64,000 bases of DNA, taken from NCBI RefSeq assembly GCF_017487405.1, contig NZ_CP062222.1, positions 2,775,001-2,839,000 on the forward strand. The letters run 5' to 3'. Made by a program: the position numbers and the translations under genes. Each line of letters opens with the position of its first letter. The stretch's first letter is position 1. Below the pieces are notes generated by a model, which worked only from the letters and a program-made list of their open reading frames with translations, made no database searches and had not been told where the DNA came from. Of this stretch, positions 6,830 to 15,293 are shown in pieces. This stretch comes from Brevundimonas goettingensis (GTDB lineage: Bacteria; Pseudomonadota; Alphaproteobacteria; Caulobacterales; Caulobacteraceae).

Positions 6830-9447
6830 TCAGACCTTTCCGAGTCGCTTGATAGCCGCCGCCAGAGGTCTTTCCCCTTCGCAGTAATTCTCCCACGCGG
6901 TCAGCTTGCGGACCAACGCCGGGGCGCTGCGCACCGTATAGCGCATCGGGTCCAGACCCTTCCTGACCTGGCTCCAGGTCAGGGGCATCGAGACCGGTGC
7001 GCCGGGGCGGCCCCGCGGCGACAGGGGCGCCACAGCCGTCGCCATGCGATCGTTGCGCAGATAGTCGAGAAAAATCCGCCCGCCGCGGTCCTTCTTGGCC
7101 ATGGTGATCAGGTATCGATCTGGCGCGTCCGCGCCATGACCTTGCAGACATCGCGGGCGAAGGCCTTGGCGGTATCCCAGTCCAGGTTCTTCGCCTTCAA
7201 GGGGGTCACGACATGCAGGCCCTTGCCGCCCGTGGTCTTGCAGAAACTGACAAGTCCAAGCGCCTCAAGACGATCCCGCACTTCTCGCGCGCCTTCGATG
7301 ACCGCCTCGAACGGAACGTCCGGCGCCGGGTCGAGGTCGAACACGAGACGCCCCGGCTGTTCGGGGGCAAAGGGTTCGCTGTTCCAGGGGTGAAGTTCGA
7401 CCGCTCCGACCTGGGCCACGGCGATGAGGGCTTCGACCCGGTCGAACTGAAGATAGGGCTGGCGGTCTCCCCACACCGTCACTTCCGAAATGAGCGCCGA
7501 CTGACCCTTGCCCGAATGGCGTTGGAAGAATTTTTGTTCGCCCTCGATCCCGTCAGGCATCCGGATCATCGAACAGGGACGGCCCTTGATATGGCCAAGC
7601 ATCCACGGCCCGACCGCCTCGTAATATTCCGCGAGGTCCTTCTTGGTCACAGGTCCTCCATCGCCCGCATCGGGCCAGAGGGGTTTGTCGGCGTTCGAGA
7701 TCGTAACCCCCATGACGGGTGCGGATCCACGCGGGGTTACGGTCCGTGCCCGGATGGTGACCGGTTCGGCCAAGGGCGTTTTCGCCGCCGGCGCGGGAGT
7801 TTCAGCCTCGACCTCGCGGGCCGGCTTGTCCTCACGCAGCCCCTTGAAGCTGGCCTGCCGGATCGAGCCGTCCCCTGTGAACCCCGCGTATTCGATCTCC
7901 GCCACCAGCTCCGGCCGGATCCAGTGGATGTCCGCCGCGTTGCGCGGCGCGCCCTTGCCCTTGAAGGGATTTTCCGAGGTCTCGAGCGCCTTGAGCCGGG
8001 GCAGGATCCTGTCGACGGTCGTGCGGCTGAAACCGGTGCCGATGCGGCCGACATGGACGAGGCGGCCGTCGCGATAGACGCCGGCGATCAGGGATCGGAA
8101 GGCGTCCCCGGTCGTGGTCCAGCCGGCGATCACGACCTCATGTCCCTGACGACATTTCGACTTGGTCCACGTCTCGCTCCGTCCGGACTGGTAGGGTGCG
8201 TCCAGGCGCTTGGAGACAATGCCTTCCAGGTCCATGCGACACGCAGAGAGCAGCACGGCGTCGCCGGCCGTCACGAAATGGTCGACGTAGCGCAGGTTGG
8301 CGGGCGCGTCCGCCATCTCCGCCTCCAGACGCGCCTTGCGTTCGGATAGCGGAAGCGGCCTCAAATCCTCGCTGCGGGAAAAAAGCAGGTCGAAGACGAA
8401 GAAGACGAGATTGCGGGTCTCGCCCTCCGAGATCGCGGCCTGGAGAGCGGCGAAGTCCGGCGCTCCCGTATGGTCGAGAGCCACCACCTCGCCATCGATG
8501 ATGCCATTGCTCAGCCCGGCGCCCGAGGCGACGATCTCCGGGAATTTCGCCGACCAGTCGAGGCCCTTGCGAGTCCGTAGAGTGGCCGTCCCGTCCGCGG
8601 TGCGAAGCTGCATGCGATAGCCGTCGAACTTGATCTCGTGCGCCCAGTTGGGCCCGACCGGCGGCTTCTCCATCGACTTCGTCAGCTGCGGCTCAACGAA
8701 CTCTGGGAGGACTTTCACCTTTCGAGGGCTCGCGCGCTTGCGGGCCTCGGTCGCGGCGCGGTCAACCTTTTCGGGCGCCGTCTTGCGGTTGCTGCGCCAG
8801 ACCGCGCCGGCGTCGGGCCCTTTTGCGGTCATGAAAGGCTTGACCGTCCTGCCCTTGCCATTGGTGATTTCCGTCATCGTTCTGCCTGACGCCACGGATG
8901 TGTCCGCATCGGTCGGACCGGTCGGATTGCCTTCGCGAGCGCCGTCGTCACGATGCTTGATCAGCATCCACGGCGGTTTGCCTTTCGCCCCTTCGTTCTT
9001 CTTGAGCCGAACGAGGACCCAGGACCCGTGCATGCGCTCGCCCTCCATGACGAACTTCAGCTCGCCCTTTCGCAGAGCCGCCCCGACGGACTCAAAGCCC
9101 TTTTCGGGCGCCCAGAATCCGCGGTCCCAGAGCATGACCGTACCGCCCCCGTACTCGCCTTTGGGGATCGTCCCCTCGAAGTCACCGTAGTCGAGAGGGT
9201 GGTCCTCCACCTCCATTGCGAGACGGCGATCCTTCGGATCCAGCGACGGCCCCTTGGGAACCGCCCATGACCGAAATGTGCCCTCCCACTCCAGTCTCAG
9301 GTCAAAATGGAGGTGACTGGCGGCGTGCTTCTGGATGACGAAGCGAAGCGCTTGGGATGGAACAACGGCCGCGTTGTCGCCCGACGGTTCGGCCGTGCGA
9401 GAAAAATCCCGCATGCTTTGATAGGTGTCGAGCTTGGAATCCGCCAT
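6830..9447 (-). pseudogene. ligD: ATP-dependent DNA ligase LigD, split by a frameshift near its 3' end
   Basis: The main frame runs from the ATG at 9447 to a stop at 7108 (779 aa). It has the full order: 3'-phosphoesterase ('[17 protein letters not shown]'), ligase ('[10 protein letters not shown]' with the adenylated Lys) and primase-polymerase ('[14 protein letters not shown]'). The frame then ends in [10 protein letters not shown]. One frame over, the sequence continues as [20 protein letters not shown] and carries the expected last 90 residues to 6830. Restoring one base near 7128-7132 rejoins the two, as if a CGG-GAC had become CGGAC. The N-terminal start at 9447 is the family start. The phosphoesterase and ligase domains would survive; the polymerase domain would lose its C-terminus. 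A sequencing error is the main alternative. Confidence 0.85.
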
Positions 9448-9520
9448 GATCGCTCCGACCGGTTTGAGGACCGGACAACGATCGAGCCGCCCACTCGATC
9501 CTTGTTCGGCGGCCGTATCC

Positions 9521-9546
9521 GGAATCCTTTTTGCGCCAGGCGCGTT
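9521..9546 (+). promoter_or_regulatory. Candidate EcfG-type promoter
   Basis: GGAAT-N17-CGTT, one mismatch from consensus, with the -10 element 21 bases before the ATG at 9568. Confidence 0.4.
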
Positions 9547-9567
9547 GACGCTTCGAGGAGACCGATC

Positions 9568-9810
9568 ATGACCCAGGCCGAGCCCGCCGCCCGTCGATTT
9601 CATGTCCATGCGCGCCATACCGAAGGCCACAACGCGAGGGTCGTCGAAGAGGTGTCGTTCGAGGCCGCAGCGGTCGCCTATGTCGAGGACTTCAGTCCGC
9701 CCGTTACGACCGAAGACGATCTCAGCGTGATCGTGCGCGACGTTGAAAGCGGCCACGAGCACTGTTTCCGCATTGATCTCGAAACCGGCGATGCTGCGCC
9801 TTGCGGCTGA
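9568..9810 (+). CDS. DUF5961-like small protein, 80 aa
   Basis: CGAGGAG lies seven bases before the ATG. The product has '[20 protein letters not shown]', '[11 protein letters not shown]' and '[20 protein letters not shown]', a compact alpha-beta protein that I recall as DUF5961, a family of unknown function in Caulobacterales-type genomes. It lies between the divergent ligD and the ku gene and has its own EcfG-like promoter. The family name is from memory. Confidence 0.65.
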   Translation: MTQAEPAARRFHVHARHTEGHNARVVEEVSFEAAAVAYVEDFSPPVTTEDDLSVIVRDVESGHEHCFRIDLETGDAAPCG

Positions 9811-9823
9811 ACTGACGCTCGGG

Positions 9824-9848
9824 AGAACGATTCGCCCGGCCAGTCGTT
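9824..9848 (+). promoter_or_regulatory. Candidate EcfG-type promoter for ku
   Basis: AGAAC-N16-CGTT, one mismatch from consensus, ends 42 bases before the ku ATG at 9891. Confidence 0.4.
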
Positions 9849-9890
9849 GAGGCCTCTGAACTGCGCAGCTCAGCGCTGGAGGAAAACGTC

Positions 9891-10739
9891 ATGGCGCCCC
9901 GTCCCAGCTGGCAAGGTCACCTGAAGCTTTCGCTCGTGACCTGCCCCGTCTCGCTCTATACGGCGACCAATGCCGGCGGAGACGTGCATTTCAACCTGAT
10001 CAATCCGAAGACCAACAACCGGATCAAGATGATCACCACCGACCCTGATACGGGGCCGATCGAACGCTCGGAACTGGTGAAGGGCTATGAGGTCTCCAAG
10101 GGCGAATACATCCTTCTGACCGACGAGGAGATCAAATCGGTCAAGCTGGAGAGCACCAAGACGATCGAGATCGAACGTTTCGTTCCGGGCGACGAGATCG
10201 ACCGGCTCTACTGGGACAATCCCTATTACCTCGCTCCGGATGGCAAGATGGCGCAGGAGGCCTTCGGCGTGATCCGGACCGCCATGGAGAAGTCGGGGCA
10301 GATCGCGCTGGCGCGCGTCGTCATCTCGACCCGCGAGCGGATCCTGGCGCTCGAGCCGCGCGACAAGGGCATTCTCGCCTACACGATCCGCACCGACGCC
10401 GAGGTTCGCAAGCCCGACGAGATTTTCTCCGGCATCAGCGACGCCAAGCCCGACGCGGCGATGATCTCGATCGCCGAGAAGATCATCGAGCAACAGGAAG
10501 GGCCGTTCGATCCCAGCCAGTTCGTCGATCGCTACGAAGAGGCGCTCAAGGCTTTGATCGAGGACAAGAAGAAAGGTCACAAGCCCGCGAAGGTCGACGA
10601 ACCCGAGGACACCAACGTCATCGATCTGATGTCAGCCTTGCGCGCAAGCCTCGGCGGCAAGGCGAAGGCCCCGGCAAAGTCCACGGCGAAAAAAGCCGCA
10701 AAGCCGGCCGCCAAGGCGAAGGCCCGCAAGGCGGGCTAA
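9891..10739 (+). CDS. ku: Non-homologous end joining protein Ku
   Basis: 282 residues with the bacterial Ku hallmarks 'MAPRPSWQGHLKLSLVTCPV', 'EYILLTDEEIKSVKLEST', 'DRLYWDNPYYLAPDG' and a 'IAEKIIEQQEGPFDPSQF' segment, then a Lys/Ala-rich tail ('AKSTAKKAAKPAAKAKARKA') that binds DNA or recruits LigD. It forms a ring around broken DNA ends and recruits LigD, encoded divergently next to it. GGAGG lies before the start. The four-base tail-to-tail overlap with the next gene suggests compact organisation. Confidence 0.97.
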   Translation: MAPRPSWQGHLKLSLVTCPVSLYTATNAGGDVHFNLINPKTNNRIKMITTDPDTGPIERSELVKGYEVSKGEYILLTDEEIKSVKLESTKTIEIERFVPGDEIDRLYWDNPYYLAPDGKMAQEAFGVIRTAMEKSGQIALARVVISTRERILALEPRDKGILAYTIRTDAEVRKPDEIFSGISDAKPDAAMISIAEKIIEQQEGPFDPSQFVDRYEEALKALIEDKKKGHKPAKVDEPEDTNVIDLMSALRASLGGKAKAPAKSTAKKAAKPAAKAKARKAG

Positions 10740-11284
10740 TCCGAGCCGCCCGCGCGGCGAAAGGCCTCTCTCGCCTTGACGAGAGCCGCGGTAGCCGCCT
10801 TGCGCTCGACGACATAGGCCTCCTGTGCCGCTGTCCGTTGCGCTTCCAGCGCCGCCTCACGCTCTCGAAAGCGCGCCTCCTCCGCCTTTCGGTCCTGATC
10901 CACCTTCCGGACAAGGGCCTCCGCCGCGTCGAGCGCACGACGGTCGACGGGCTTTGCGGGCTTGACCGCCTTGACCGGTGCACGTTCGGGTTTCGCGCGG
11001 GCGGCCTTGGGTTGCGGCGCGGGAACGTCAGGCAGGCTTGTCGCCTCCACGGCGAACGCGTCCTTCGATCCGACCGCCCGCTTGAGGACGACCTCAGGAT
11101 GTCTGACGGCTATCGCGACGGTTTCAGGATCGCTGATCTCCGCCGCCTGTCCTGAAGCGAACAGGTCCTGATGGGTGCCCCACGCACGCAGCGCCGCCGC
11201 CCGGCTGGGCGCGGCGACGACCGTGTCATAAAAACCGAAGGGCGCCTGGAAAACCTTGAGACGACGTTTGGGCGGCTTGCTCAC
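10736..11284 (-). CDS. Coiled-coil, Lys/Ala-rich protein of unknown function, 182 aa
   Basis: An N-terminal domain of about 85 residues ('RRLKVFQAPFGFYDTVVAAPSRAAALRAWG' region, then 'ISDPETVAIAVRHPEVVLKR') is followed by an Ala/Pro/Lys linker and a C-terminal charged coiled coil of about 75 residues ('DRKAEEARFREREAALEAQR'). The ends of this gene and ku overlap. I infer a possible link to end joining from its position only; there is no catalytic motif. Confidence 0.6.
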   Translation of the reverse strand: MSKPPKRRLKVFQAPFGFYDTVVAAPSRAAALRAWGTHQDLFASGQAAEISDPETVAIAVRHPEVVLKRAVGSKDAFAVEATSLPDVPAPQPKAARAKPERAPVKAVKPAKPVDRRALDAAEALVRKVDQDRKAEEARFREREAALEAQRTAAQEAYVVERKAATAALVKAREAFRRAGGSD

Positions 11285-11445
11285 ATCTGTTTCCTCTGGC
11301 GGCTCCCCGGCAAAATCTCCGGAGGCGGGTTTGGCTCCATGGTGGGCGCGTGAAAGCCGCGCCCCACCGATTGCGCGGACCTGCGCGACGCCCGCACGAG
11401 GTTCAAGCCCAGCCAGGCCGGTTCAGGCCGGCAAAGGAGATGTGC

Positions 11446-11685
11446 GTGGCCGATGACCAGACCTCTCCCCTTGAAGTCGACCCGCTCGGTATGTCCGGCA
11501 AACCGGTCGGGCTAGGCCAGGACGCCTGGGACATAGGCCCACGAAAAACCAGAGGACCCGCGCGCCCGCAACATCACGCCCCCGGCGCTCCCGACACGGA
11601 AGACGACACGGCCGATCCGAATGGCCAGGCCCGGATAAGGGAACGGCCCGCCGCAGAAGGCGCGGCGGGCCGGAGGTTTCCATAG
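11446..11685 (+). CDS. Small disordered hypothetical protein, 79 aa
   Basis: The GTG at 11446 is preferred because AAAGGAG lies six bases upstream; an ATG at 11440 overlaps that site. The product is hydrophilic and rich in Pro, Gly, Asp and Arg, beginning with '(M)ADDQTSPLEVDPLGMSGKP', with no hydrophobic core. Function unknown, and the call is tentative because compositional bias keeps several frames open here. Confidence 0.4.
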   Translation: MADDQTSPLEVDPLGMSGKPVGLGQDAWDIGPRKTRGPARPQHHAPGAPDTEDDTADPNGQARIRERPAAEGAAGRRFP

Positions 11686-11787
11686 GCGTAAGCTGTGCGC
11701 GGCGAGGAGTCGGGGTTCATCGACGCGCACACAAACTAAACAGGCCAGACAGAGCAGAGTTCCCTGGCTTTGCTGGTTGGCGGTCGG

Positions 11788-12369
11788 TCAGATCACCCCC
11801 TCGATCAGGCCGAGCGTCTTCGCTTCCTGGGCTTCCAGGTACCAGTTTTCAGGCGCCCTCCTGAGCACTTCATCCATGGTCACGGACGACCCGGCGATGA
11901 GGTTTTCGAACCCCTCGTTCTGGATCGCGATCGAATGTTCAATCTCATGAAGGGTGGCCTTCACCGAGGCGATGCAGGTCGTCAGCGGGCCATTGATCTC
12001 CAGTGTTTTGCAGAGCTTGCGTTCGTGGATCATCAGGCGCGTCCCCCGCGTCAGATACCGGTTTCCGCGTGCAAAGAAGCTCATGAAAGTGGCGCCGGCG
12101 GAATAGATCGCCGCCTTGCCCAGGAAGACGAAGCGGCGCTCGGCGGACAGTTCGCTGTGAAAGCGGATGTCCTCGCCCATCATTCGCGCCACCTCGGGGT
12201 CGCCGCCCAAGGTCGACAGTTCGACGACCACCAGGCCCGTGCGCGGGGCGTCGGCGAATTGTCGTCGGAAACTGTCGTACATGTCATAGTCGACCGTACC
12301 GCACAGCAGGATACGCGGTGCGTCAAAAGCCTGCGGGTTCAGGGTTTCATTCCAGTCTGTCGTCATCAT
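11788..12369 (-). CDS. ClpP-like (S14 family) serine protease
   Basis: 193 residues with the ClpP/crotonase fold pattern: 'RILLCGTVDYDMYDSFRRQF', 'LVVVELSTLGGDPEVARMM', the nucleophile region 'AAIYSAGATFMSFFA', 'RLMIHERKL' with the catalytic His, and a C-terminal 'WYLEAQEAKTLGLIEGVI'. The usual catalytic Asp region is replaced by 'APENWYLEA', so activity is likely but not certain. It is not the housekeeping ClpP (which is MIHQP-type and tightly conserved). A stress-type EcfG-like promoter lies upstream. It could degrade misfolded proteins with a Clp ATPase or act alone. Confidence 0.75.
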   Translation of the reverse strand: MMTTDWNETLNPQAFDAPRILLCGTVDYDMYDSFRRQFADAPRTGLVVVELSTLGGDPEVARMMGEDIRFHSELSAERRFVFLGKAAIYSAGATFMSFFARGNRYLTRGTRLMIHERKLCKTLEINGPLTTCIASVKATLHEIEHSIAIQNEGFENLIAGSSVTMDEVLRRAPENWYLEAQEAKTLGLIEGVI

Positions 12370-12388
12370 CGCACTCCGGGGATGCCAA

Positions 12389-12413
12389 ATCGCCGGCAGG
12401 GGCGCAGGGTTCC
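12389..12413 (-). promoter_or_regulatory. Candidate EcfG-type promoter for the ClpP-like gene
   Basis: On the minus strand: GGAAC-N16-CGAT, one mismatch from consensus, with the -10 element about 20 bases before the ATG at 12369. Confidence 0.4.
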
Positions 12414-12438
12414 CGGGTTTCCGACGCCTCGACGTCCT

Positions 12439-12732
12439 TCACCACGCTGCGGGCTCGGAAAGCCGCCGCCTGCTCGCTGTCCAAGGTTCACCTCGATCGG
12501 CCGTCGCCAGGGGGTCGCCCGCTAAAGCCTTCCGCTTCAGGTTATGCGTTTTGGCGGAAACGGGATCGCTGGCCGGAAACGTCTCTTCCAACCCCTCGTC
12601 AATCAGGGCTTCCTGCCGATCCTCGGCTTCGGCGGTGTGCGGCGCCAGTTGGTCTGGCTTGCCCTCCCCTGGCGTCACATGGACAGCGTGGGGCGTCTCG
12701 ATATCGGCGTCGCGTCGGGTGTGGGTCGTCAT
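12439..12732 (-). CDS. Small hydrophilic protein with 'EETFPASDP' motif, 97 aa
   Basis: The ATG at 12730-12732 follows a strong GGAGGAGG. The product is highly charged; its centre reads 'EALIDEGLEETFPASDPVSA', a motif seen in many small proteobacterial stress-associated hypothetical proteins. The frame stays open upstream to about 12939 ('MVDDSQKGRILAAESSARLA'), so a longer N-terminus or an unseparated upstream gene is possible, but only the 12732 start has a ribosome binding site. Confidence 0.55.
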   Translation of the reverse strand: MTTHTRRDADIETPHAVHVTPGEGKPDQLAPHTAEAEDRQEALIDEGLEETFPASDPVSAKTHNLKRKALAGDPLATADRGEPWTASRRRLSEPAAW

Positions 12733-13000
12733 CTGATGTCCTCCTCCGCCCTGAACGGCCGGTTGACTTACGGGTTGAAGCGAGTTCGGCGGAACGCCGA
12801 CGGTTTCGGGCGTCGTGGGCTCCGGTCCAGGGGCGGTCAGCCCGCCCAGAACGTACACCCCCCTCTCGACCAGGGCCCGGGCGAGCCGCGCGGAACTTTC
12901 GGCGGCGAGAATCCGTCCTTTTTGACTGTCGTCCACCATCGTCACGGGCCGTACGTCTCCCGCGTGGCTTCCCGACCCGTATCGACCCGTAGTCGCGATA

Positions 13001-13336
13001 TCACTGCGCCTCCAGTCCGCCATCCATAACGCCCGAACGAGCCGGGCCCGGGTGGCTTTTGAGAAGCCCGAGCACATTGTCGAAAAGCGCAGTGGCCTCG
13101 TGGTCTCCGAGGGCATCAAAGTCGACGGCTTGCGTCATCGCATCGAGGCGCCGCACGACGTCGGCGCAGGCCGCGTGGTCTCCCGGCGTCTCCTCGATAG
13201 TCCAGTCAGCGATCGCAGCGATGGCCTGCAACGCCTCCTGTTCCGTCATCTGGCTGTCCTGCAGCACGGCAACGGCGGCGATCTCGCTGATCTCGCGGAG
13301 CGCGCGCCGACAGGTCTGAGGGTCGATAGACGTCAT
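13001..13336 (-). CDS. Small helical hypothetical protein, 111 aa
   Basis: The product begins MTSIDPQTCRRALREISEIA and is all-helical and acidic. It contains 'TEQEALQAIAAIADWTIEE', similar to the small protein at 2387-2581, then 'DHAACADVVRRLDAMTQAVD'. No named domain is recognised. The ATG at 13336 is chosen over an in-frame GTG two codons earlier because of spacing from GAGAG. Confidence 0.55.
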   Translation of the reverse strand: MTSIDPQTCRRALREISEIAAVAVLQDSQMTEQEALQAIAAIADWTIEETPGDHAACADVVRRLDAMTQAVDFDALGDHEATALFDNVLGLLKSHPGPARSGVMDGGLEAQ

Positions 13337-13485
13337 GGCCACAAAACTCTCTGCAAGCGCGGCGGTTCATTACGGGTCTTTGGGTGTCGGCCACCCGACT
13401 GTCCGCAACACGACCCGGGATTACGCGCCCTTGTCCTGCCATTGATCGTGCGCCTGAACTGCGCCTCACCGTCGATGTCGAGGGC

Positions 13486-14121
13486 TCACGAGTTGGAGAA
13501 CAGCGCCGCCTGGCGAAGCCCGTCGAAGATGAACTGGACCGCCAGACCGGCGAGCAGGACGCCCGAGACGCGACCGACGACATCGGCGCCGGTGCGGCCC
13601 AGCCAACCGACCAGACGCTCTGCGAGACGCATGGCCCCATAGGTGGCGGCGAGGGTTATCGAAAGAACCGCCAGCACCGCCGCGGCGTCCATCCAGGTCG
13701 TCGTGCGTCCCATAACCAGAACTGCCGCAGCCAGGCTGCCCGGCCCTGCGATCAAGGGAAACGCGAGGGGAAACACGGCGATGTCGCCCGGGGCCTTCGC
13801 CTCGCGGCGCTCTCCTTCGTCGATCGAGGACATGCCGGGATTTGAAAATGTCAGACTCAAGGCCTGCAGAAAAAGCAGCACCCCGCCCGCAACGCGAAAG
13901 GCAGGAAGAGAGATGTGCAGCCACGACAGGACAAGACCGCCGCCGATCGCGAACAAACCCAGCATGCCTCCCGCGATCAGGACCGCCCGAGCCGCGAGCT
14001 TTCTTCGATCGGCGCGATGAACGCCTGACGTCAATCCGGCAAAAATGACTGCGGTCTCAACCGGCCCGATCGTCACGATAAACGTCACCAGGGCCGACAG
14101 AATGCCCGCCTCCAGATGCAT
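13486..14121 (-). CDS. MarC family integral membrane protein
   Basis: 211 residues with about six hydrophobic segments and the MarC/UPF0056 features 'ALVTFIVTIGPVETAVIFAG' near the N-terminus and 'FPLAFPLIAGPGSLAAAVLV' near the middle, the conserved P-L-(I/A)-A-G-P motif of the family. It resides in the inner membrane; the molecular function of the family is not established. It is a single gene between the stress cluster and hsp20. Confidence 0.85.
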   Translation of the reverse strand: MHLEAGILSALVTFIVTIGPVETAVIFAGLTSGVHRADRRKLAARAVLIAGGMLGLFAIGGGLVLSWLHISLPAFRVAGGVLLFLQALSLTFSNPGMSSIDEGERREAKAPGDIAVFPLAFPLIAGPGSLAAAVLVMGRTTTWMDAAAVLAVLSITLAATYGAMRLAERLVGWLGRTGADVVGRVSGVLLAGLAVQFIFDGLRQAALFSNS

Positions 14122-14351
14122 CGCCTGCTCCTGTCCTTAAAGCGTCAGCATTGGACTTCAGGCCGACGGCGGCCAGCTGACCTGGCGGGCGGTCCGGTTC
14201 GCCATACGATCGCCGAACCGCGCGCCTTGGTTCAGGGGGGACGGCGTCCCGACATTCCCGACGGCTGGAGCGTGAGTGGAATCCCGGGGGTCAGTGGGCG
14301 CCAGCCGGCAAGACGCCGGGGCGAACGACCGCCCCGGCGCTGTGATCACAA

Positions 14352-14816
14352 TCAGGCGGCGGCGCGCTGATCTTCGAGCCTGGAAGTCTGACCTGTGCTG
14401 ATCTCGATCCGGCGCGGTTTGAGGGCCTCGGGCAACTGACGCTCCAGATTGACGGAGAGGAGGCCGTTTTCCAGGACGGCGTTCGTGACCAAGACATGGT
14501 CCGCGAGCTGGAAACGCAGATCGAAGGCGCGCTGGGCGAGACCGCGATGAAGGTAGGTCTTCTGATCAGTGTCCGCGCCGACATTCCTGTCGCCCTTCAC
14601 GATCAGTTGGCCTTCGTTCATTTCGATGGCGAGGTCATCGGTGGTGAAGCCCGCGACGGCGATCTCCACGCGATACGTGTTCTCGCCCGTGTGCTCGATA
14701 TTGTAGGGCGGCCAGCCATTCATGTCGGTCGCGCGCGCAGCGGTCTCGAGCAGGCTCGCCATACGGTCGAAGCCCACCGCGGAGCGGTAGAGCGGGCTGA
14801 AGTCGATAGTACGCAT
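14352..14816 (-). CDS. Hsp20/IbpA-type small heat shock protein
   Basis: The start at 14816 (MRTIDFSPLYRSAVGFDRM) follows AGGAGGA and is the family start; the product is 154 residues. N-terminal 'DFSPLYRSAVGFDR' is IbpA-like, the alpha-crystallin domain covers about residues 35-130 ('YNIEHTGENTYRVEIAVAGF', 'VKGDRN', 'RGLAQRAFDLRFQLADHV', 'ENGLLSVNLER'), and a short tail follows. It is a holdase that binds unfolding proteins. I see neither a clear sigma-32 promoter nor an EcfG match. Confidence 0.95.
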   Translation of the reverse strand: MRTIDFSPLYRSAVGFDRMASLLETAARATDMNGWPPYNIEHTGENTYRVEIAVAGFTTDDLAIEMNEGQLIVKGDRNVGADTDQKTYLHRGLAQRAFDLRFQLADHVLVTNAVLENGLLSVNLERQLPEALKPRRIEISTGQTSRLEDQRAAA

Positions 14817-15293
14817 GTCATCCTCCTGGAACAGCAAGGTTGAAACCGTCCCGCGATTTCCCGGAACGGAGGGTTGATCGGATCGGTCGCGATCCGGAAG
14901 GCCCTTCCGGCGCCCTCGGCCGGAAAACTGGTTTGCCGCACTGTGGTTTCAAGCCGATCAGGCAAAATTTTTATGGCGGTTCCTGCCCCCTTCTGCGCGC
15001 ATCCGTCAGGAGGCCGAAGGTCCGCAGGACGACCGTCGGACCAGGACAGTAGGCTAAGGGCTCCGCCCTCGCGCAGGCCAGGGTGAAGCGGCTACGCCGC
15101 CGGACCGGCCGGTCTCCCCGGCCTTCCGCGCCGGCTGAATTGTCATATCGCCGCGAGGGCAAGGCTTGTGCAGGTCGGGCGATCCCCCTCCGGCCGGTCC
15201 GCCCTGGCCTTTGCTACCCCGCTCTCGCCGAGGGGCAGGGTTTCAGGCGCGCAGTTCGCGTGCCTGCAACCCATGCCCAAAGGAGGCAGAGAC
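14817..15293 (+). other. Gene-free leader region upstream of parB
   Basis: No convincing gene in about 480 bases. It holds a 12-base perfect palindrome GACCGGCCGGTC at 15103-15114 inside a GC-rich patch with other short inverted repeats, and ends with AGGAGG before the parB ATG. The divergent arrangement (hsp20 left, parB right) means promoters for both should be here. Confidence 0.5.

Noticed and set aside
11770..12525. Plus-strand open frame opposite the ClpP-like gene
   Set aside because: Composition is typical of an antisense shadow, and the opposite strand encodes an S14-type protein with active-site motifs.
12733..12939. N-terminal extension of the small gene at 12439-12732, from MVDDSQKGRI
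   Set aside because: The frame is open and partly protein-like, but only the ATG at 12732 has a ribosome binding site. Left as a note rather than a feature.
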